Positions 1 to 9,387 of a DNA stretch of 64,000 bases are shown here, piece after piece (position 1 is the first letter of the stretch; every line of letters starts with the position of its first letter). The stretch comes from Acetobacteraceae bacterium H6797. Lineage in GTDB: Bacteria > Pseudomonadota > Alphaproteobacteria > Acetobacterales > Acetobacteraceae. The notes under the pieces are model-generated. The model saw nothing but the letters and a program-made list of their open reading frames with translations, was not told the DNA's origin and ran no database searches. Location: NCBI GenBank assembly GCA_015223225.1, contig JADFCQ010000005.1, positions 310,001 to 374,000 of the forward strand. Direction: 5' to 3'. The position numbers and the translations under genes were made by a program.

Positions 1-909
1 ACAGCCGCTTTCGGCATCGCCCCTGAGCGCGTCTTCGGCTTTCGCGACTGGGTGGGCGGGCGTTTCTCGCTCTGGTCCGCCATCGGGCTTTCCATCGCGC
101 TGTGCTGCGGCTTCAAGGCCTTCTCCGAGCTTCTGGCCGGCGCGCGGGCGATGGACGAGCATTTCCTTGAAGCGCCGCTGGAGGACAATCTCCCCGTCCT
201 GCTCGCGCTGGTCACGCTCTGGCACGTCAATGGGCTCGGCCTGCCGGCCCATGCGATGCTGCCTTATGACGACCGGCTGGCCCGTTTCCCCGCGCATCTC
301 CAGCAGCTGGAGATGGAGAGCCTGGGCAAGCGCGTGACCATGTCGGGCCTGCCCGTCGGCCGTGCCACGGGCCCGGTGATTTTCGGCGAGCCCGGCACCA
401 ATTCGCAGCATTCCTTCCTTCAGCTTCTGCATCAGGGCACCACGCCGGTGCCGGCCGATTTCGTGCTGGTCGCGAAGCCGGAGCATCCGTATCGGCAGAA
501 CCATCAGCTTCTCCTCGCCAATGGCCTGGCTCAGGGCGAGGCGCTGCTGCGCGGCCGCGACAGCGACGAGATCCGCGCCGAGATGACCGCCGCCGGCGCC
601 CTGCCTGCGGATATCGAGCGCCTGCTGCCGCACCGCTTCTTCCCCGGTGACCGCCCGAGCACGACCCTGCTCCTGCCTCGGCTGACGCCGCATACGCTCG
701 GCCAGTTGATCGCGCTCTATGAGCACAAGGTCTTCTGCCTGGGCGCGCTGTGGGACATCGACGCCTTTGACCAATGGGGTGTCGAGCTAGGCAAGCAGTT
801 GGCGGGCGTGCTGCTGCCCGAGCTGGATGGCGACAAGCCCATCGGCGAGCATGACAGTTCGACCCTGGGCTTGATGGCCGAGTTGCGACGGCTCCAGGGC
901 GAAGGCTGA
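1..909 (+). CDS. pgi: Glucose-6-phosphate isomerase, C-terminal part (5' end outside window)
   Basis: The reading frame is open from base 1 and ends with TGA at 907-909, so about 302 C-terminal residues are present and the start lies upstream of the window. The enzyme interconverts glucose 6-phosphate and fructose 6-phosphate in the cytoplasm. The visible part carries the SIS-domain signature region of PGI: the GEPGTNSQHSFLQLLHQG stretch, which holds the active-site His, followed by PVPADFVL. Near the C terminus it has YEHKVFCLG and FDQWGVELGKQL, also typical of the family. It is followed 59 bp downstream by mutL on the same strand. The family assignment is secure; only the N-terminal part cannot be judged. 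Confidence 0.96.
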   Translation, partial: TAAFGIAPERVFGFRDWVGGRFSLWSAIGLSIALCCGFKAFSELLAGARAMDEHFLEAPLEDNLPVLLALVTLWHVNGLGLPAHAMLPYDDRLARFPAHLQQLEMESLGKRVTMSGLPVGRATGPVIFGEPGTNSQHSFLQLLHQGTTPVPADFVLVAKPEHPYRQNHQLLLANGLAQGEALLRGRDSDEIRAEMTAAGALPADIERLLPHRFFPGDRPSTTLLLPRLTPHTLGQLIALYEHKVFCLGALWDIDAFDQWGVELGKQLAGVLLPELDGDKPIGEHDSSTLGLMAELRRLQGEG

Positions 910-968
910 GGGCCGCCCCGCCATGAAGGCGGAGGCGCGCCCCGACGCTTTGGCCTAAACTGTCGCCC

Positions 969-2819
969 ATGGCCATCCGACTCCTGCCCGAGACCACTGC
1001 GAACCGCATCGCCGCCGGCGAGGTGGTCGAGCGCCCGGCCGCCGCGGTAAAGGAACTCGTGGAAAACGCGCTGGACGCGGGGGCCACGCGCATCACCGTC
1101 ACTCTCGAGGGCGGCGGCATCGAGCGCATCCTCGTCGAGGATGACGGCGCGGGGATGAGCGCCGAGGACTTGGCGCTCTGCGTCGAGCGGCATGCGACCA
1201 GCAAGCTGCCGGAAGAGGAAGTGCTCTTCCGCATCGCGACTCTCGGTTTCCGAGGCGAGGCCCTGCCCTCCATCGGTGCCGTCGCGCGGCTCTCCATCAC
1301 CTCCCGCCGACATGACGGGCAGGCGAATCAGCTGCTGGTCGAGGCGGGGCGGAAGGGCGAGATCCTGCCCGCCGCCGGCGCGCCCGGCACGCGGGTCGAG
1401 GTGCGGGACCTGTTCTTCGCGACCCCCGCGCGGCGGAAATTCCTGCGCAATCCCTCGACCGAGGCAAGCCATGCCGTGGCCGCCGTCGAGCGCCTGGCCC
1501 TCGCCTGGCCGGAGGTCGGCTTCCGGGTGCTGCTGGGCACGCGGGAGGTGCTTTCCGTGGCGCCGGGCGATCGCGCAGCGCGGATCGCGGCCCTTCTCGG
1601 GGCGGATTTCTCGGCCTCGGCCGTGCCGGTCGAATATGCGGTGGGCGATTTGCGCCTCACCGGCCTCGCCGCCCTGCCCGCCTATACCAAGGCGACCACG
1701 GGCGAGCAGCATCTCGTGGTCAATCGCCGACCGGTGCGCGATCCGCTGCTGCGCACGGCCCTCCGCGTCGCCTATCGGGATCTGATCGCGGCCGGGCGGC
1801 AGCCGGCGGCGGCGCTCTTCCTCGATATCGACCCGGCCGAGGTGGATGTGAACGTCCACCCCATGAAGAGTGAGTTGCGCTTTCGGGAAGCCGAGCGAGT
1901 GCGCGGCGTGATGATCCAGTCGCTGCGGCGGGCGATTTCCGTGGGCGCCGGCGTCGCGGCCACCGCCCCGGCCCTGGGCCGCGCCTGGGCGCCGGCCACG
2001 GCGGGCGATGAATCGCGCGCCTACGCGCCCTCTTTCGAGCCGACGCCCCGCCCGCTTTCCACGCTGCCGCTCGGCCAAGCGGCATTAGGCCGGGGTTTCG
2101 CGGAGACGGCTCTGCCGCTGCGGCCGCCCCCCAGCTATTACCCTCTGAGCGAGCCGGTGCAGCGCCAGCTGGGCCTCGCCCCGCCCCCGCCCGCCCCAGA
2201 GCACGAGGAGGCGGCGCCGGAACCCGCGCCCTTCGACCAGCCATTGGGCCGACCGCTCGCCCAGGTCATGGAGACCTATATCCTGGCCGAGGCGCCGGAT
2301 GGCTCCCTGGTGCTGGTGGACCAGCATGCGGCGCATGAGCGGCTGACCCATGAGGCCCTGAACGCTCAGCTCGTGGCGGGCGGTGTGCGCTCCCAGCCGC
2401 TGCTGCTGCCCGCCGTGGTCGATCTGCCGGCCCGGGCCGTGGGGCTGCTGCTGGATGCGGCGGAGGAGCTTTCCCGGCTCGGCCTCGATATCGAGAGTTT
2501 CGGCCCCGGTGCCGTGCTGGTCCGTGCCTTGCCCGCCCTTCTCGGCAATCCGGAGCCCGCGCCCCTGCTGAAGGACCTGGCCGAGGAACTGGCCGAGCAG
2601 GAGGAGAGCACCGTCCTGGCGGCCAAGCTCGATGCCGCCGTGGCCCGTCTCGCCTGCCACGGCTCCGTCCGGGCCGGGCGCCGGCTCAATACCGCCGAGA
2701 TGGCCGCCCTGCTGCGCCAGATGGAGGCCACCCCGCGCGCGGCTACCTGCAGCCATGGCCGCCCGACCTTCCTGAAGCTCGACAAGGGCGCGCTGGAGCG
2801 GCTCTTCGGCAGGCGCTAG
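969..2819 (+). CDS. mutL: DNA mismatch repair protein MutL, endonuclease type
   Basis: A 616-residue MutL, which couples MutS mismatch recognition to strand removal. The N-terminal GHKL ATPase is clear: ELVENALDAGAT at about residues 29-40, DDGAGM at 58-63 and GFRGEALPSIGAVARL at about 93-108. A variable, proline-rich linker (about residues 330-420) leads to the C-terminal dimerisation domain. That domain contains DQHAAHERLTHE from D451, matching the DQHA(x)2E(x)4E metal-binding motif of MutL proteins with intrinsic nicking activity; ACHGSVRAG and CSHGRP further down are the companion motifs. This fits bacteria that lack MutH. The ATG at 969 is chosen because the conserved MAIRLLPETTANRIAAGEVV begins there. 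Confidence 0.97.
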   Translation: MAIRLLPETTANRIAAGEVVERPAAAVKELVENALDAGATRITVTLEGGGIERILVEDDGAGMSAEDLALCVERHATSKLPEEEVLFRIATLGFRGEALPSIGAVARLSITSRRHDGQANQLLVEAGRKGEILPAAGAPGTRVEVRDLFFATPARRKFLRNPSTEASHAVAAVERLALAWPEVGFRVLLGTREVLSVAPGDRAARIAALLGADFSASAVPVEYAVGDLRLTGLAALPAYTKATTGEQHLVVNRRPVRDPLLRTALRVAYRDLIAAGRQPAAALFLDIDPAEVDVNVHPMKSELRFREAERVRGVMIQSLRRAISVGAGVAATAPALGRAWAPATAGDESRAYAPSFEPTPRPLSTLPLGQAALGRGFAETALPLRPPPSYYPLSEPVQRQLGLAPPPPAPEHEEAAPEPAPFDQPLGRPLAQVMETYILAEAPDGSLVLVDQHAAHERLTHEALNAQLVAGGVRSQPLLLPAVVDLPARAVGLLLDAAEELSRLGLDIESFGPGAVLVRALPALLGNPEPAPLLKDLAEELAEQEESTVLAAKLDAAVARLACHGSVRAGRRLNTAEMAALLRQMEATPRAATCSHGRPTFLKLDKGALERLFGRR

Positions 2820-2957
2820 GCAGCCCTGTCCTCAAGGGGCGCCCCGTCGGCCGGCTTTCCTTGCGCCTTCGCGACCGATGCGCTACACGCCCAACCGCGC
2901 TGGCACCCCTGGAGGCCGGCGTTTTGTTTTGGTTTTTGTGAGCAAGGAATTCGGCAC

Positions 2958-3599
2958 ATGGTCCAGACGATCCGGATCGAAGCCGTTTCGCGCGAGCAGG
3001 CCGGTAAGGGGGCGGCGCGCGCGACTCGGAAGCAGGGGGTGGTACCTGCTGTGATCTACGGGGCGAAGCAGGAGGCTGTCCTCCTCGGGCTCGACCCGCG
3101 CGACATCATGAAGGAGCTGCACAAGGGTGGCTGGCAGTCGCACCTCTATGAGGTGTCCGTCGCCGGTGCCAAGCCCGTGCGCTGCCTGATGAAGGACATC
3201 CAGTTCCATCCGGTGTCGGACCAGCCGCTGCATGTTGACTTCCAGCGCCTCGCCGTTGGCCAGCATATCAAGGTCAAGGTTCCCGTTCACTTCCTGAACG
3301 ACGGCATCGCGCCGGGCATCAAGAACGGCGGCACGCTGAACGTCGTTCGCCGCACGGTCGAAGTGATGTCGGACCCGGACAAGGTGCCGGAGTTCTTCGA
3401 GATCGACCTCGCCGAGGCCGAGATCGGCGACACCCTGCGCTGGAGCGCCGTGAAGGACACCCAGGGCACCAAGCCCGTGATCGACCGCGACTTCGTGGTG
3501 GCGACCATCGCCGCCCCGATCGTCGAGGAGATCGTGGTGCAGGCTGCCCCGGCCGCCGACGCCAAGGGCAAGAAGGGCGGCAAGGCCGCCAAGAAGTAA
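2958..3599 (+). CDS. rplY: 50S ribosomal protein L25, CTC (long) form
   Basis: A 213-residue protein of the long L25/CTC family, which binds 5S rRNA. It has the N-terminal L25 beta-barrel (IRIEAVSREQAGKGAARATRKQG, about residues 4-26, then VPAVIYG), the central FHPVSDQPLHVDFQRL region and a CTC-type C-terminal beta domain. It ends in a Lys/Gly/Ala-rich tail (about residues 200-213) typical of alphaproteobacterial members. A clear AAGGA at 2944-2948 precedes the ATG. The upstream leader (about 2921-2938) is unusually T-rich for this genome. It lies 18 bp before pth, the common rplY-pth order, suggesting co-transcription. Confidence 0.97.
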   Translation: MVQTIRIEAVSREQAGKGAARATRKQGVVPAVIYGAKQEAVLLGLDPRDIMKELHKGGWQSHLYEVSVAGAKPVRCLMKDIQFHPVSDQPLHVDFQRLAVGQHIKVKVPVHFLNDGIAPGIKNGGTLNVVRRTVEVMSDPDKVPEFFEIDLAEAEIGDTLRWSAVKDTQGTKPVIDRDFVVATIAAPIVEEIVVQAAPAADAKGKKGGKAAKK

Positions 3600-3617
3600 T
3601 CGGTTGGGGCTGCTGCC

Positions 3618-4199
3618 GTGAAGCTTTGGGTTGGGCTCGGAAATCCCGGCCCGGAATATGCGCGGCAGCGCCACAATATCGGTTTCATGGTGCTCGACGC
3701 CATTGCTCGCCGCCACGGTTTCTCGCCGTGGCGGTCCAAATTCAAGGGCGAGGTCTGCGAAGGGATGATCGCGGGCCAGAAGCTGTGGCTGATCAAGCCG
3801 CAGACCTTCATGAATGCCTCGGGCGACAGCGTTCAGCCCATGGCCGCCTTTTTGAAAATTTCTTCCCTCGACATCACCGTCTTTCATGATGAACTAGATC
3901 TCGCCCCGGGCAAGATTCGGGTGAAACGCGGTGGTGGCGCCGCGGGGCACAACGGCTTGCGGGATATCGACAGGCGCCTGGCGACGCAGGATTACTGGCG
4001 CGTCCGCCTCGGCATCGGTCATCCGGGCATGAAAGAGAAGGTGCACGGCCATGTGCTGGGCAACTTCGCCAAGGTCGATACCTGGCTGGGCCCGATGCTC
4101 GATGCGGTTGCCGATGCGGCACCCCTTCTGGTCGGCGAGAAGCCGGAGGAATTCATGACCCGCGTCGCCTTGCTGACGCGGCAGGAGGGCGGCGCATGA
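3618..4199 (+). CDS. pth: Peptidyl-tRNA hydrolase (GTG start)
   Basis: A 193-residue Pth that cleaves peptidyl-tRNAs released prematurely from ribosomes, recycling tRNA. The conserved N terminus [22 protein letters not shown] includes Asn10 and the catalytic His19 (numbered from the first codon). PQTFMNASG and [18 protein letters not shown] complete the active site, with the catalytic Asp region at about residue 92. The start codon is GTG at 3618; no in-frame ATG precedes the conserved N terminus. It follows rplY by 18 bp, and its TGA overlaps the ATG of the next small gene, so the three genes are probably one transcription unit. Confidence 0.97.
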   Translation: MKLWVGLGNPGPEYARQRHNIGFMVLDAIARRHGFSPWRSKFKGEVCEGMIAGQKLWLIKPQTFMNASGDSVQPMAAFLKISSLDITVFHDELDLAPGKIRVKRGGGAAGHNGLRDIDRRLATQDYWRVRLGIGHPGMKEKVHGHVLGNFAKVDTWLGPMLDAVADAAPLLVGEKPEEFMTRVALLTRQEGGA

Positions 4200-4621
4200 T
4201 GGAAGACAGCCAACTGACCTTCTCGGCAGGCATGGGCGGCCCAGGTGCGGATGATCGCGCCAATGGCGCGGCGGCCCTTACCTCCGCCCTCTACCACGCC
4301 GCGCGGACCCTGGCACAGACCGGCTCCTCCATCCGCGGCTCGGGCATCGAGAGCGACGTCGTTGGCCAGGCGATCAGCTCCGCCACCATGCGCGCCTCGC
4401 TCGCGCTGGCCATCGCCGAGGCCATTTCCGAAACCAATGAGACGATGATGCAGGCCTGGCTGATCGCGGCCGCCGCCCGCAAGCTCGGCGTGCCCCTGCC
4501 CGGCGCCATCGCCATGCTGCGCGGCGCGGCGCTGATGCTGCCGACCGACGATGCCTCCGCCCGGATCGCGGCCTCCATGCAGGTCTCCCAACTCGCGGCG
4601 CTTCTCACGCCCCGTTCGTAG
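4196..4621 (+). CDS. Hypothetical Ala-rich helical protein
   Basis: A 141-residue protein whose ATG overlaps the pth stop (ATGATGG, with a second in-frame ATG at 4199), indicating translational coupling to pth. I do not recognise a family. The sequence is Ala- and Met-rich and predicted largely helical, with no signal peptide and no obvious transmembrane segment, and with few charged residues in the middle ([19 protein letters not shown]). Two mildly hydrophobic stretches at about residues 83-106 may be buried helices. It sits between pth and ychF, genes linked to translation, but no function follows from that alone. A hairpin with a T run lies downstream before ychF. Confidence 0.7.
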   Translation: MMEDSQLTFSAGMGGPGADDRANGAAALTSALYHAARTLAQTGSSIRGSGIESDVVGQAISSATMRASLALAIAEAISETNETMMQAWLIAAAARKLGVPLPGAIAMLRGAALMLPTDDASARIAASMQVSQLAALLTPRS

Positions 4622-4698
4622 TCCCGGCGGCCCGCGCGGCCGTCATGCCCAATCCACCGCTGGCCCCCCTCGCTCTCGCGCGCTATAGGCGCGCGACA

Positions 4699-4721
4699 CC
4701 GCCTCGGGGCGGCGCTTTTTT
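4699..4721 (+). terminator. Rho-independent terminator after the rplY-pth unit
   Basis: The hairpin CCGCC-TCGG-GGCGG (4699-4712) is followed after three bases by six T residues (4716-4721). It lies in the 127-bp gap between the small gene after pth and ychF, and would end transcription of rplY-pth and its follower. The stem is only 5 bp but fully GC. Confidence 0.6.
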
Positions 4722-4748
4722 CCGCGCGGACAGACAGGATCAGTTCAG

Positions 4749-5843
4749 ATGGGTTTCAATTGCGGCATCGTGGGCCTGCCGAATGTCGGCAAATCCACCC
4801 TGTTCAACGCGCTGACGCAGACGGTCGCCGCCCAGGCCGCGAATTACCCCTTCTGCACCATCGAGCCCAATGTCGGCCGCGTCGCCGTGCCTGACCGCCG
4901 CCTCGACCAGCTCGCCGCGATCGGCAAGAGCCAGAAGATCGTGCCGACCAGCCTGGAATTCGTCGATATCGCCGGCCTGGTGCGCGGCGCCTCACGCGGC
5001 GAAGGCCTGGGGAACCAGTTCCTCGCCAATATCCGCGAAGTGGATGCCATCGTGCATGTCCTCCGCTGCTTCGAGGATGGCGACATCACCCATGTCGAGG
5101 GCAGCGTGGACCCGCTCCGCGATGCCGAGACGGTCGAGACCGAGCTGATGCTGGCTGACCTCGAAAGCCTCGAGAAGCGCCTGCCGGCCGCCCAGAAGAA
5201 GGCGAAGAACGGCGACAAGGAGAGCATCGCGCTCATCGCCCTGATGGAGCCGCTGATCGCCGCCCTGACCGAGGGCAAGCCTGCCCGCACCGCCATTCCG
5301 AAGGGTGAGGAAGCGGCTGTCGCCCGGCTGCAGCTCATGACGACCAAGCCCGTCCTCTATGTCTGCAATGTCGAGGAAGGCTCGGCGGCGACGGGCAATG
5401 CCCATAGCGCCCGCGTCTTCGAGCGCGCCAAGGCCGAGGGTGCGAAGGCCGTCGTCGTCTCGGCCGCCATCGAGGCCGAGATCAGCCAGATGGAAGGTGC
5501 GGACCGCGCCGAATTCCTGGAGAGCCTGGGCCTGGAAGACAGCGGCCTCGACCGCATCATCCGCGCTGGCTACGAGCTGCTCGGCCTGATCACCTATTTC
5601 ACGGTCGGCCCCAAGGAAGCCCGTGCCTGGACGATCCACAAGGGCATGAAGGCGCCGCAGGCCGCCGGCGTCATTCATGGCGATTTCGAACGCGGCTTCA
5701 TCGCGGCCGAGACCATCGCCTTCGAGGATTACGTGGCCTTCAAGGGTGAGCAGGGCGCCAAGGAAGCCGGCAAGGCCCGCGTCGAAGGCAAGGAATACGT
5801 CGTCAAGGATGGCGACGTGATGCTCTTCCGCTTCAACGTCTGA
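4749..5843 (+). CDS. ychF: Redox-regulated ATPase YchF (OLA1 family)
   Basis: A 364-residue Obg-related P-loop ATPase of the YchF/OLA1 family, which binds ribosomes and affects stress responses. The G1 motif GLPNVGKST is at about residues 8-16, and the G3 region EFVDIAGLVRGASRGEGLGNQFL follows at about 69-91. A coiled-coil insertion lies at about 130-165, and the C-terminal TGS domain runs from YFTVGPKEARAWTIHKG to the end. Length is exactly as expected for the family. It starts after the terminator at 4699-4721, so it probably has its own promoter, and its stop is one base before the ATG of the following HTH gene. Confidence 0.97.
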   Translation: MGFNCGIVGLPNVGKSTLFNALTQTVAAQAANYPFCTIEPNVGRVAVPDRRLDQLAAIGKSQKIVPTSLEFVDIAGLVRGASRGEGLGNQFLANIREVDAIVHVLRCFEDGDITHVEGSVDPLRDAETVETELMLADLESLEKRLPAAQKKAKNGDKESIALIALMEPLIAALTEGKPARTAIPKGEEAAVARLQLMTTKPVLYVCNVEEGSAATGNAHSARVFERAKAEGAKAVVVSAAIEAEISQMEGADRAEFLESLGLEDSGLDRIIRAGYELLGLITYFTVGPKEARAWTIHKGMKAPQAAGVIHGDFERGFIAAETIAFEDYVAFKGEQGAKEAGKARVEGKEYVVKDGDVMLFRFNV

Positions 5844-5844
5844 C

Positions 5845-6216
5845 ATGAGCGCGCCCCGTCTCTCGATCCGGCTGGACCTGCCGACGGGGCGCATCGGGCC
5901 GGGCAAGATCCAGCTTCTGGAGTTGATCGCCCGGGAAGGCTCCATCGCCGCGGGCGGCCGCGCGCTCAATATGAGCTATCGCCGCGCCTGGGAGCTGGTG
6001 AACGAGATGAAGCAGATCCTGGGCGGGCCCGTGGTCAATGTGGCCGTGGGCGGCGCCAAGGGCGGCGGCGCGACCCTCACGCCCCTGGGCGAGCGGCTGA
6101 TCGCGCATTACCGGCGCATCGAGGCGGCGGCGGCGAAGGCCAGTCAGGGTGAAGTTGCGGCGCTGGTTGAAGAGCTCGGGGGAAAGAATTCCCCCGAACC
6201 CCCATCTTCTTTCTGA
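5845..6216 (+). CDS. ModE-type winged helix-turn-helix protein (stand-alone N-terminal domain)
   Basis: A 123-residue protein resembling the LysR-like N-terminal domain of ModE: RIGPGKIQLLELIAREGSIAAGG and MSYRRAWELVNEM form the helix-turn-helix, and GGGATLTPLGERLIAHYR the wing and dimer helix. ModE senses molybdate through a C-terminal MOP domain, which is absent here, so this is a short ModE-like regulator whose ligand, if any, is unknown. The ATG lies one base after the ychF stop. An orphan molybdoenzyme subunit is encoded at 34316, but a regulatory link is only a guess. The gene ends flush against the convergent flavoprotein gene. Confidence 0.85.
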   Translation: MSAPRLSIRLDLPTGRIGPGKIQLLELIAREGSIAAGGRALNMSYRRAWELVNEMKQILGGPVVNVAVGGAKGGGATLTPLGERLIAHYRRIEAAAAKASQGEVAALVEELGGKNSPEPPSSF

Positions 6217-8523
6217 TTATTTGGCGTGGCTCTTGGGCCGGGCCTTGCGCTTCAGGTCCATGAGGTCGGCGGCCTCCTTGGCCCCGTTGCGCATCATAGC
6301 GGCCTGGCCAGCCTTGTATTGCGGCGGGCATGAGACGCCACGCTGGCCGTATTGGGCCGCCGCGCGCTGGGTGAAGGCGGCATCGGTCAGATGCGGGCGC
6401 GCGAGGGCCACGAGGTCCGCACGGCCGGCGGCCAGGATGGTGTTCACCTGATCGGCGCTGGTGATATTGCCGACGCACATGGTGGCGATGCCGGCCTCGT
6501 TGCGGATCATATCCGACCAGGGAAGCTGGAACATGCGGCCATAGATCGGCTGCGCATCCGCGACCGTCTGGCCCGTCGAGACGTCGATCAGGTCCGCCCC
6601 ATGGGCCGCGAAGGCGCGCGCGATGGCCAGGCTATCCTCGTCCGACAGGCCGCCATCGGCCCAATCCGTCGCGCTGATGCGCACCGACATGGGCTTCTCC
6701 GCCGGCCAGACCGCCCGCATCGCGTCGAAGACCCGGAGCGGGAAGCGCAGCCGGTTCTCGACGCTGCCCCCATATTGATCGCTCCGCTGATTGGTCAGCG
6801 GCGAGAGGAAGCTCGCCAGCAGATAGCCATGGGCGCAATGAAGCTCCACCATGTCGAAGCCCGCCTCGATCGCCCGCTGCGTGGCGGCGGCGAAATCGGC
6901 GCAGACGGCGTCCATATCCGCCTCGGTCATCTCCCGGGGCACTTGGCTATGCGGGTAATAGGGCAGCGGCGAGGCTGAGACGATCGGCCAGGCGCCCTGT
7001 TCCAGCGGCTGGTCCATCCCTTCCCACATCAGCTTGGTCGCGCCCTTGCGCCCCGCATGGCCGAGCTGAAGGCAGAATTTCGTCTCGCCGTGGCCATGGA
7101 CGAAATCCACGATCCGCTTCCAGGCGGCGAGTTGGGCATCATTGTACAGGCCAGCGCAGCCGGGGGTGATCCGCGCCTCTTTCGAAACGCAGGTCATCTC
7201 GGTGAACATCAGCCCTGCCCCGCCCACGGCGCGCGCGCCGTAATGCATCAGGTGCCAGTCGCCCGGCAGCCCGTCCTGCGCCGAATACTGGCACATGGGC
7301 GAGACGACGACGCGGTTCGCCACCTGCATGTCGCGCAGCTTGAAGGGCTGGAACATCGGCACCGTGCCGTCCTTCGCCGGCAGCCCGGCGGCGCGGGCCT
7401 CCTCGGCGAAGACGCGCTGCGTCTCGGCGACGAAGTCAGGCGCGCGGAGCGAGAGATTGTCCCAGGTGATGGCCTTGCTGCGCGTCATGAGCCCGAAGGC
7501 GAAGCGCTGCGGATGCATGCCCCAGAAACGCTCGATATGCTCGAACCAGACGAGCGAGACATTGGCGGCATGCTGGATCTTCTCCACCTCCTCGCGCCGC
7601 GCGCCCTCATAGCGCGCGAGGCAGGTGGCAACATCGCCGCCCTGCATGAAGGCGCCGTGCAGGGCGATGGCATCCTCCATGGCGAGCTTGGTGCCGCTGC
7701 CGATGGAGAAATGCGCGCTCGCCTTGGCGTCGCCGATGAGGACGATATTGTCCTTCACCCAGCGCTCGCAGCGGATGGCCGGGAAGCGCCGCCACATGGA
7801 GCGGTTGGTGATGAGCCTGTGGCCCTCCAACTCCTCGGCGAAGATCTCCTCCATCCTGGCCGCGCTCTCGGCCTCCGAGAGGCCTTCCAGGCCCGCGCGG
7901 GCGAAGGTCTCCGGGTCGGTCTCCAGCACCCAGGTCGAGGCGCCGGGCTCGTATTGGTAGCAATGGGCGACGAAAATCCCCTCCGGCCTTTCCTTGAAAA
8001 TGAAGGTGAAGGCGTCGAAGGGCTTGGTGGAGCCCATCCAGGCGAAGCGGTTCGGCCGCAGGTCCAGGCTCGGCTTGAAATGCTCGGCGAAGCGCTCGCG
8101 GATGGGGGAGTTGATGCCGTCGCAGGCGACGATCAGGTCGGCATCGGGGAAGTCCTCGGGCTTGGCATCGCGGCCGAAAATCATCTCGACGCCGAGTTCG
8201 CGTGCCCGGTCCTGCAGGAGCATCAGCAGCGTGCGGCGCGAGCAGCCGCAGAAGCCGTTACCGCCGATACGATGCGTGAGGCCCTTGGCCCGGATCTCGA
8301 TATCGTCCCAATAGGCGAAGCTGCTGCGGATGGCTTCATAGGAGGGTCGGTCGGCCTCGGCGAAGATATCGAGCGTCTGGTCGGAGAAGACCACGCCGAA
8401 GCCGAATGTATCGTCCGGCTGATTGCGCTCGACGACCGTGATTCGGGCCTGGGGCATGTCCCGCTTCATCAGGATGGAGAAATAGAGGCCGGCAGGGCCG
8501 CCGCCGATGATCGCGATACGCAT
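6217..8523 (-). CDS. abmA: 2-Aminobenzoyl-CoA monooxygenase/reductase-type flavoprotein (annotated elsewhere as bifunctional salicylyl-CoA 5-hydroxylase/oxidoreductase)
   Basis: A 768-residue fusion of two flavoenzymes. Residues 1-380 are a class A FAD monooxygenase: the GGGPAG dinucleotide fold at 7-12, the CDG motif at 134-136 and GDA at 264-266. Residues 390-768 are an old-yellow-enzyme type FMN reductase ([20 protein letters not shown], then a QLGHAGRKG loop). This architecture is known from 2-aminobenzoyl-CoA monooxygenase/reductase (ACMR) of Azoarcus evansii, which hydroxylates and then reduces the ring of anthranilyl-CoA. The N-terminal half alone resembles SdgC, a salicylyl-CoA 5-hydroxylase. 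The neighbouring ligase and beta-oxidation genes favour the ACMR route. The gene is divergent from the rest of the cluster across a 123-bp region with a perfect palindrome. Substrate identity is inferred. Confidence 0.88.
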   Translation of the reverse strand: MRIAIIGGGPAGLYFSILMKRDMPQARITVVERNQPDDTFGFGVVFSDQTLDIFAEADRPSYEAIRSSFAYWDDIEIRAKGLTHRIGGNGFCGCSRRTLLMLLQDRARELGVEMIFGRDAKPEDFPDADLIVACDGINSPIRERFAEHFKPSLDLRPNRFAWMGSTKPFDAFTFIFKERPEGIFVAHCYQYEPGASTWVLETDPETFARAGLEGLSEAESAARMEEIFAEELEGHRLITNRSMWRRFPAIRCERWVKDNIVLIGDAKASAHFSIGSGTKLAMEDAIALHGAFMQGGDVATCLARYEGARREEVEKIQHAANVSLVWFEHIERFWGMHPQRFAFGLMTRSKAITWDNLSLRAPDFVAETQRVFAEEARAAGLPAKDGTVPMFQPFKLRDMQVANRVVVSPMCQYSAQDGLPGDWHLMHYGARAVGGAGLMFTEMTCVSKEARITPGCAGLYNDAQLAAWKRIVDFVHGHGETKFCLQLGHAGRKGATKLMWEGMDQPLEQGAWPIVSASPLPYYPHSQVPREMTEADMDAVCADFAAATQRAIEAGFDMVELHCAHGYLLASFLSPLTNQRSDQYGGSVENRLRFPLRVFDAMRAVWPAEKPMSVRISATDWADGGLSDEDSLAIARAFAAHGADLIDVSTGQTVADAQPIYGRMFQLPWSDMIRNEAGIATMCVGNITSADQVNTILAAGRADLVALARPHLTDAAFTQRAAAQYGQRGVSCPPQYKAGQAAMMRNGAKEAADLMDLKRKARPKSHAK

Positions 8524-8552
8524 GGATCTGCCTCGCTCCGAAGACGATATGG

Positions 8553-8564
8553 TTTAAGCTTAAA
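8553..8564. promoter_or_regulatory. Palindromic operator candidate in the divergent promoter region of the aromatic-CoA cluster
   Basis: TTTAAGCTTAAA is a perfect 12-bp palindrome 30 bp upstream of the minus-strand flavoprotein ATG. A related, less symmetrical sequence, TTTAGGCTTCAAA, lies at 8617-8629, 18 bp before the plus-strand SDR start. Both are AT-rich islands in a GC-rich background. The cluster encodes a MarR-family regulator, and MarR proteins commonly bind short palindromes between divergent promoters, often released by an aryl-CoA or aromatic ligand. That this is its operator is inference. Confidence 0.5.
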
Positions 8565-8646
8565 GGAATTTTCGTTCGGGCGTCCATAGGCCGGTTGCGC
8601 CCCTTCGCCGATTTGCTTTAGGCTTCAAATATCACGGGAGCGATCG

Positions 8647-9387
8647 ATGAGCGGCATTGCCGGCAAACACGCATTGGTGACGGGGGGCGGTAGCGGTATC
8701 GGCGCTGCCTGTGCGGTGGCGCTCGCCGCCGCCGGCGCCCGCGTCACCGTGCTGGGCCGCCGCGCCGCGCCGTTGCAGACCATGGTGGCCGCCGGGCATG
8801 CGCAGGGCTTCGTCGTCGCTGACCTCACGGATGAGGCGAGCCTCGCTGATCTGCCCTCGGCCGATATTCTCGTGAATGCCGCCGGCGCCGCCGAGACCGC
8901 GCCCTTCCTAAAATCAGACACCGCGATGTTCGAGCGCATGATGCGCGTCAATTTCCTCGGCGCCGTGGCGATTACCCGCGCGGTGCTGCCGGGGATGATC
9001 GCGGCCGGGCATGGGCGCGTCGTGCATGTGGCCTCGACGGCCTCGCTGCGCGGCTATGCCTATGTCTCGGCCTATACGGCCGCCAAACATGCGCTGCTCG
9101 GCTTCGTTCGTTCTCTGTCAAGGGAAGTCGCAGGCAAAGGCGTGACGGTGAATGCCCTCTGCCCCGGCTTCACCGAGACCGACATCATTGCCGAAAGCGT
9201 CGCGCGCATCACCGCCAAGACGGGCCGCAGCGCCGAGGAGGCCATGGCCGAATTCACGCGCCACAACCCGCAGGGCCGGCTCGTGCAGCCCGCCGAAGTT
9301 GCCGCGGCGGCACTGTTCCTCTGCGGCAGGGCGGGCGCGGCGACCAATGGCCAGGCCATCGCGATCGATGGTGGAGAGACGGCATGA
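8647..9387 (+). CDS. SDR-family 3-hydroxyacyl-CoA dehydrogenase-like oxidoreductase
   Basis: A 246-residue classical short-chain dehydrogenase. It has the nucleotide-binding glycine motif GGGSGIGAA (residues about 14-22), NAAG at about 77-80 and the catalytic Ser/Tyr/Lys set (VASTASL, then YTAAKHA). VNALCPGFTETDI follows, as in NAD(P)-dependent 3-hydroxyacyl-CoA dehydrogenases. It is the first gene of a plus-strand operon whose genes mostly overlap by 4 bp (ATGA). In this context it probably oxidises a hydroxylated alicyclic CoA thioester formed from the reduced aromatic ring. The substrate cannot be read from sequence. Confidence 0.9.
   Translation: MSGIAGKHALVTGGGSGIGAACAVALAAAGARVTVLGRRAAPLQTMVAAGHAQGFVVADLTDEASLADLPSADILVNAAGAAETAPFLKSDTAMFERMMRVNFLGAVAITRAVLPGMIAAGHGRVVHVASTASLRGYAYVSAYTAAKHALLGFVRSLSREVAGKGVTVNALCPGFTETDIIAESVARITAKTGRSAEEAMAEFTRHNPQGRLVQPAEVAAAALFLCGRAGAATNGQAIAIDGGETA

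Noticed and set aside
2820..2957. T-rich leader before rplY as an attenuator or L25 autoregulatory structure
   Set aside because: No stable hairpin with a defined alternative fold could be drawn; only the T-rich run at 2921-2938 is notable.
6217..8523. Reading the flavoprotein as a salicylyl-CoA hydroxylase of the gentisate route
   Set aside because: The C-terminal OYE-type half, the beta-oxidation genes and the absence of gentisate dioxygenase favour the 2-aminobenzoyl-CoA enzyme; kept only as the alternative.
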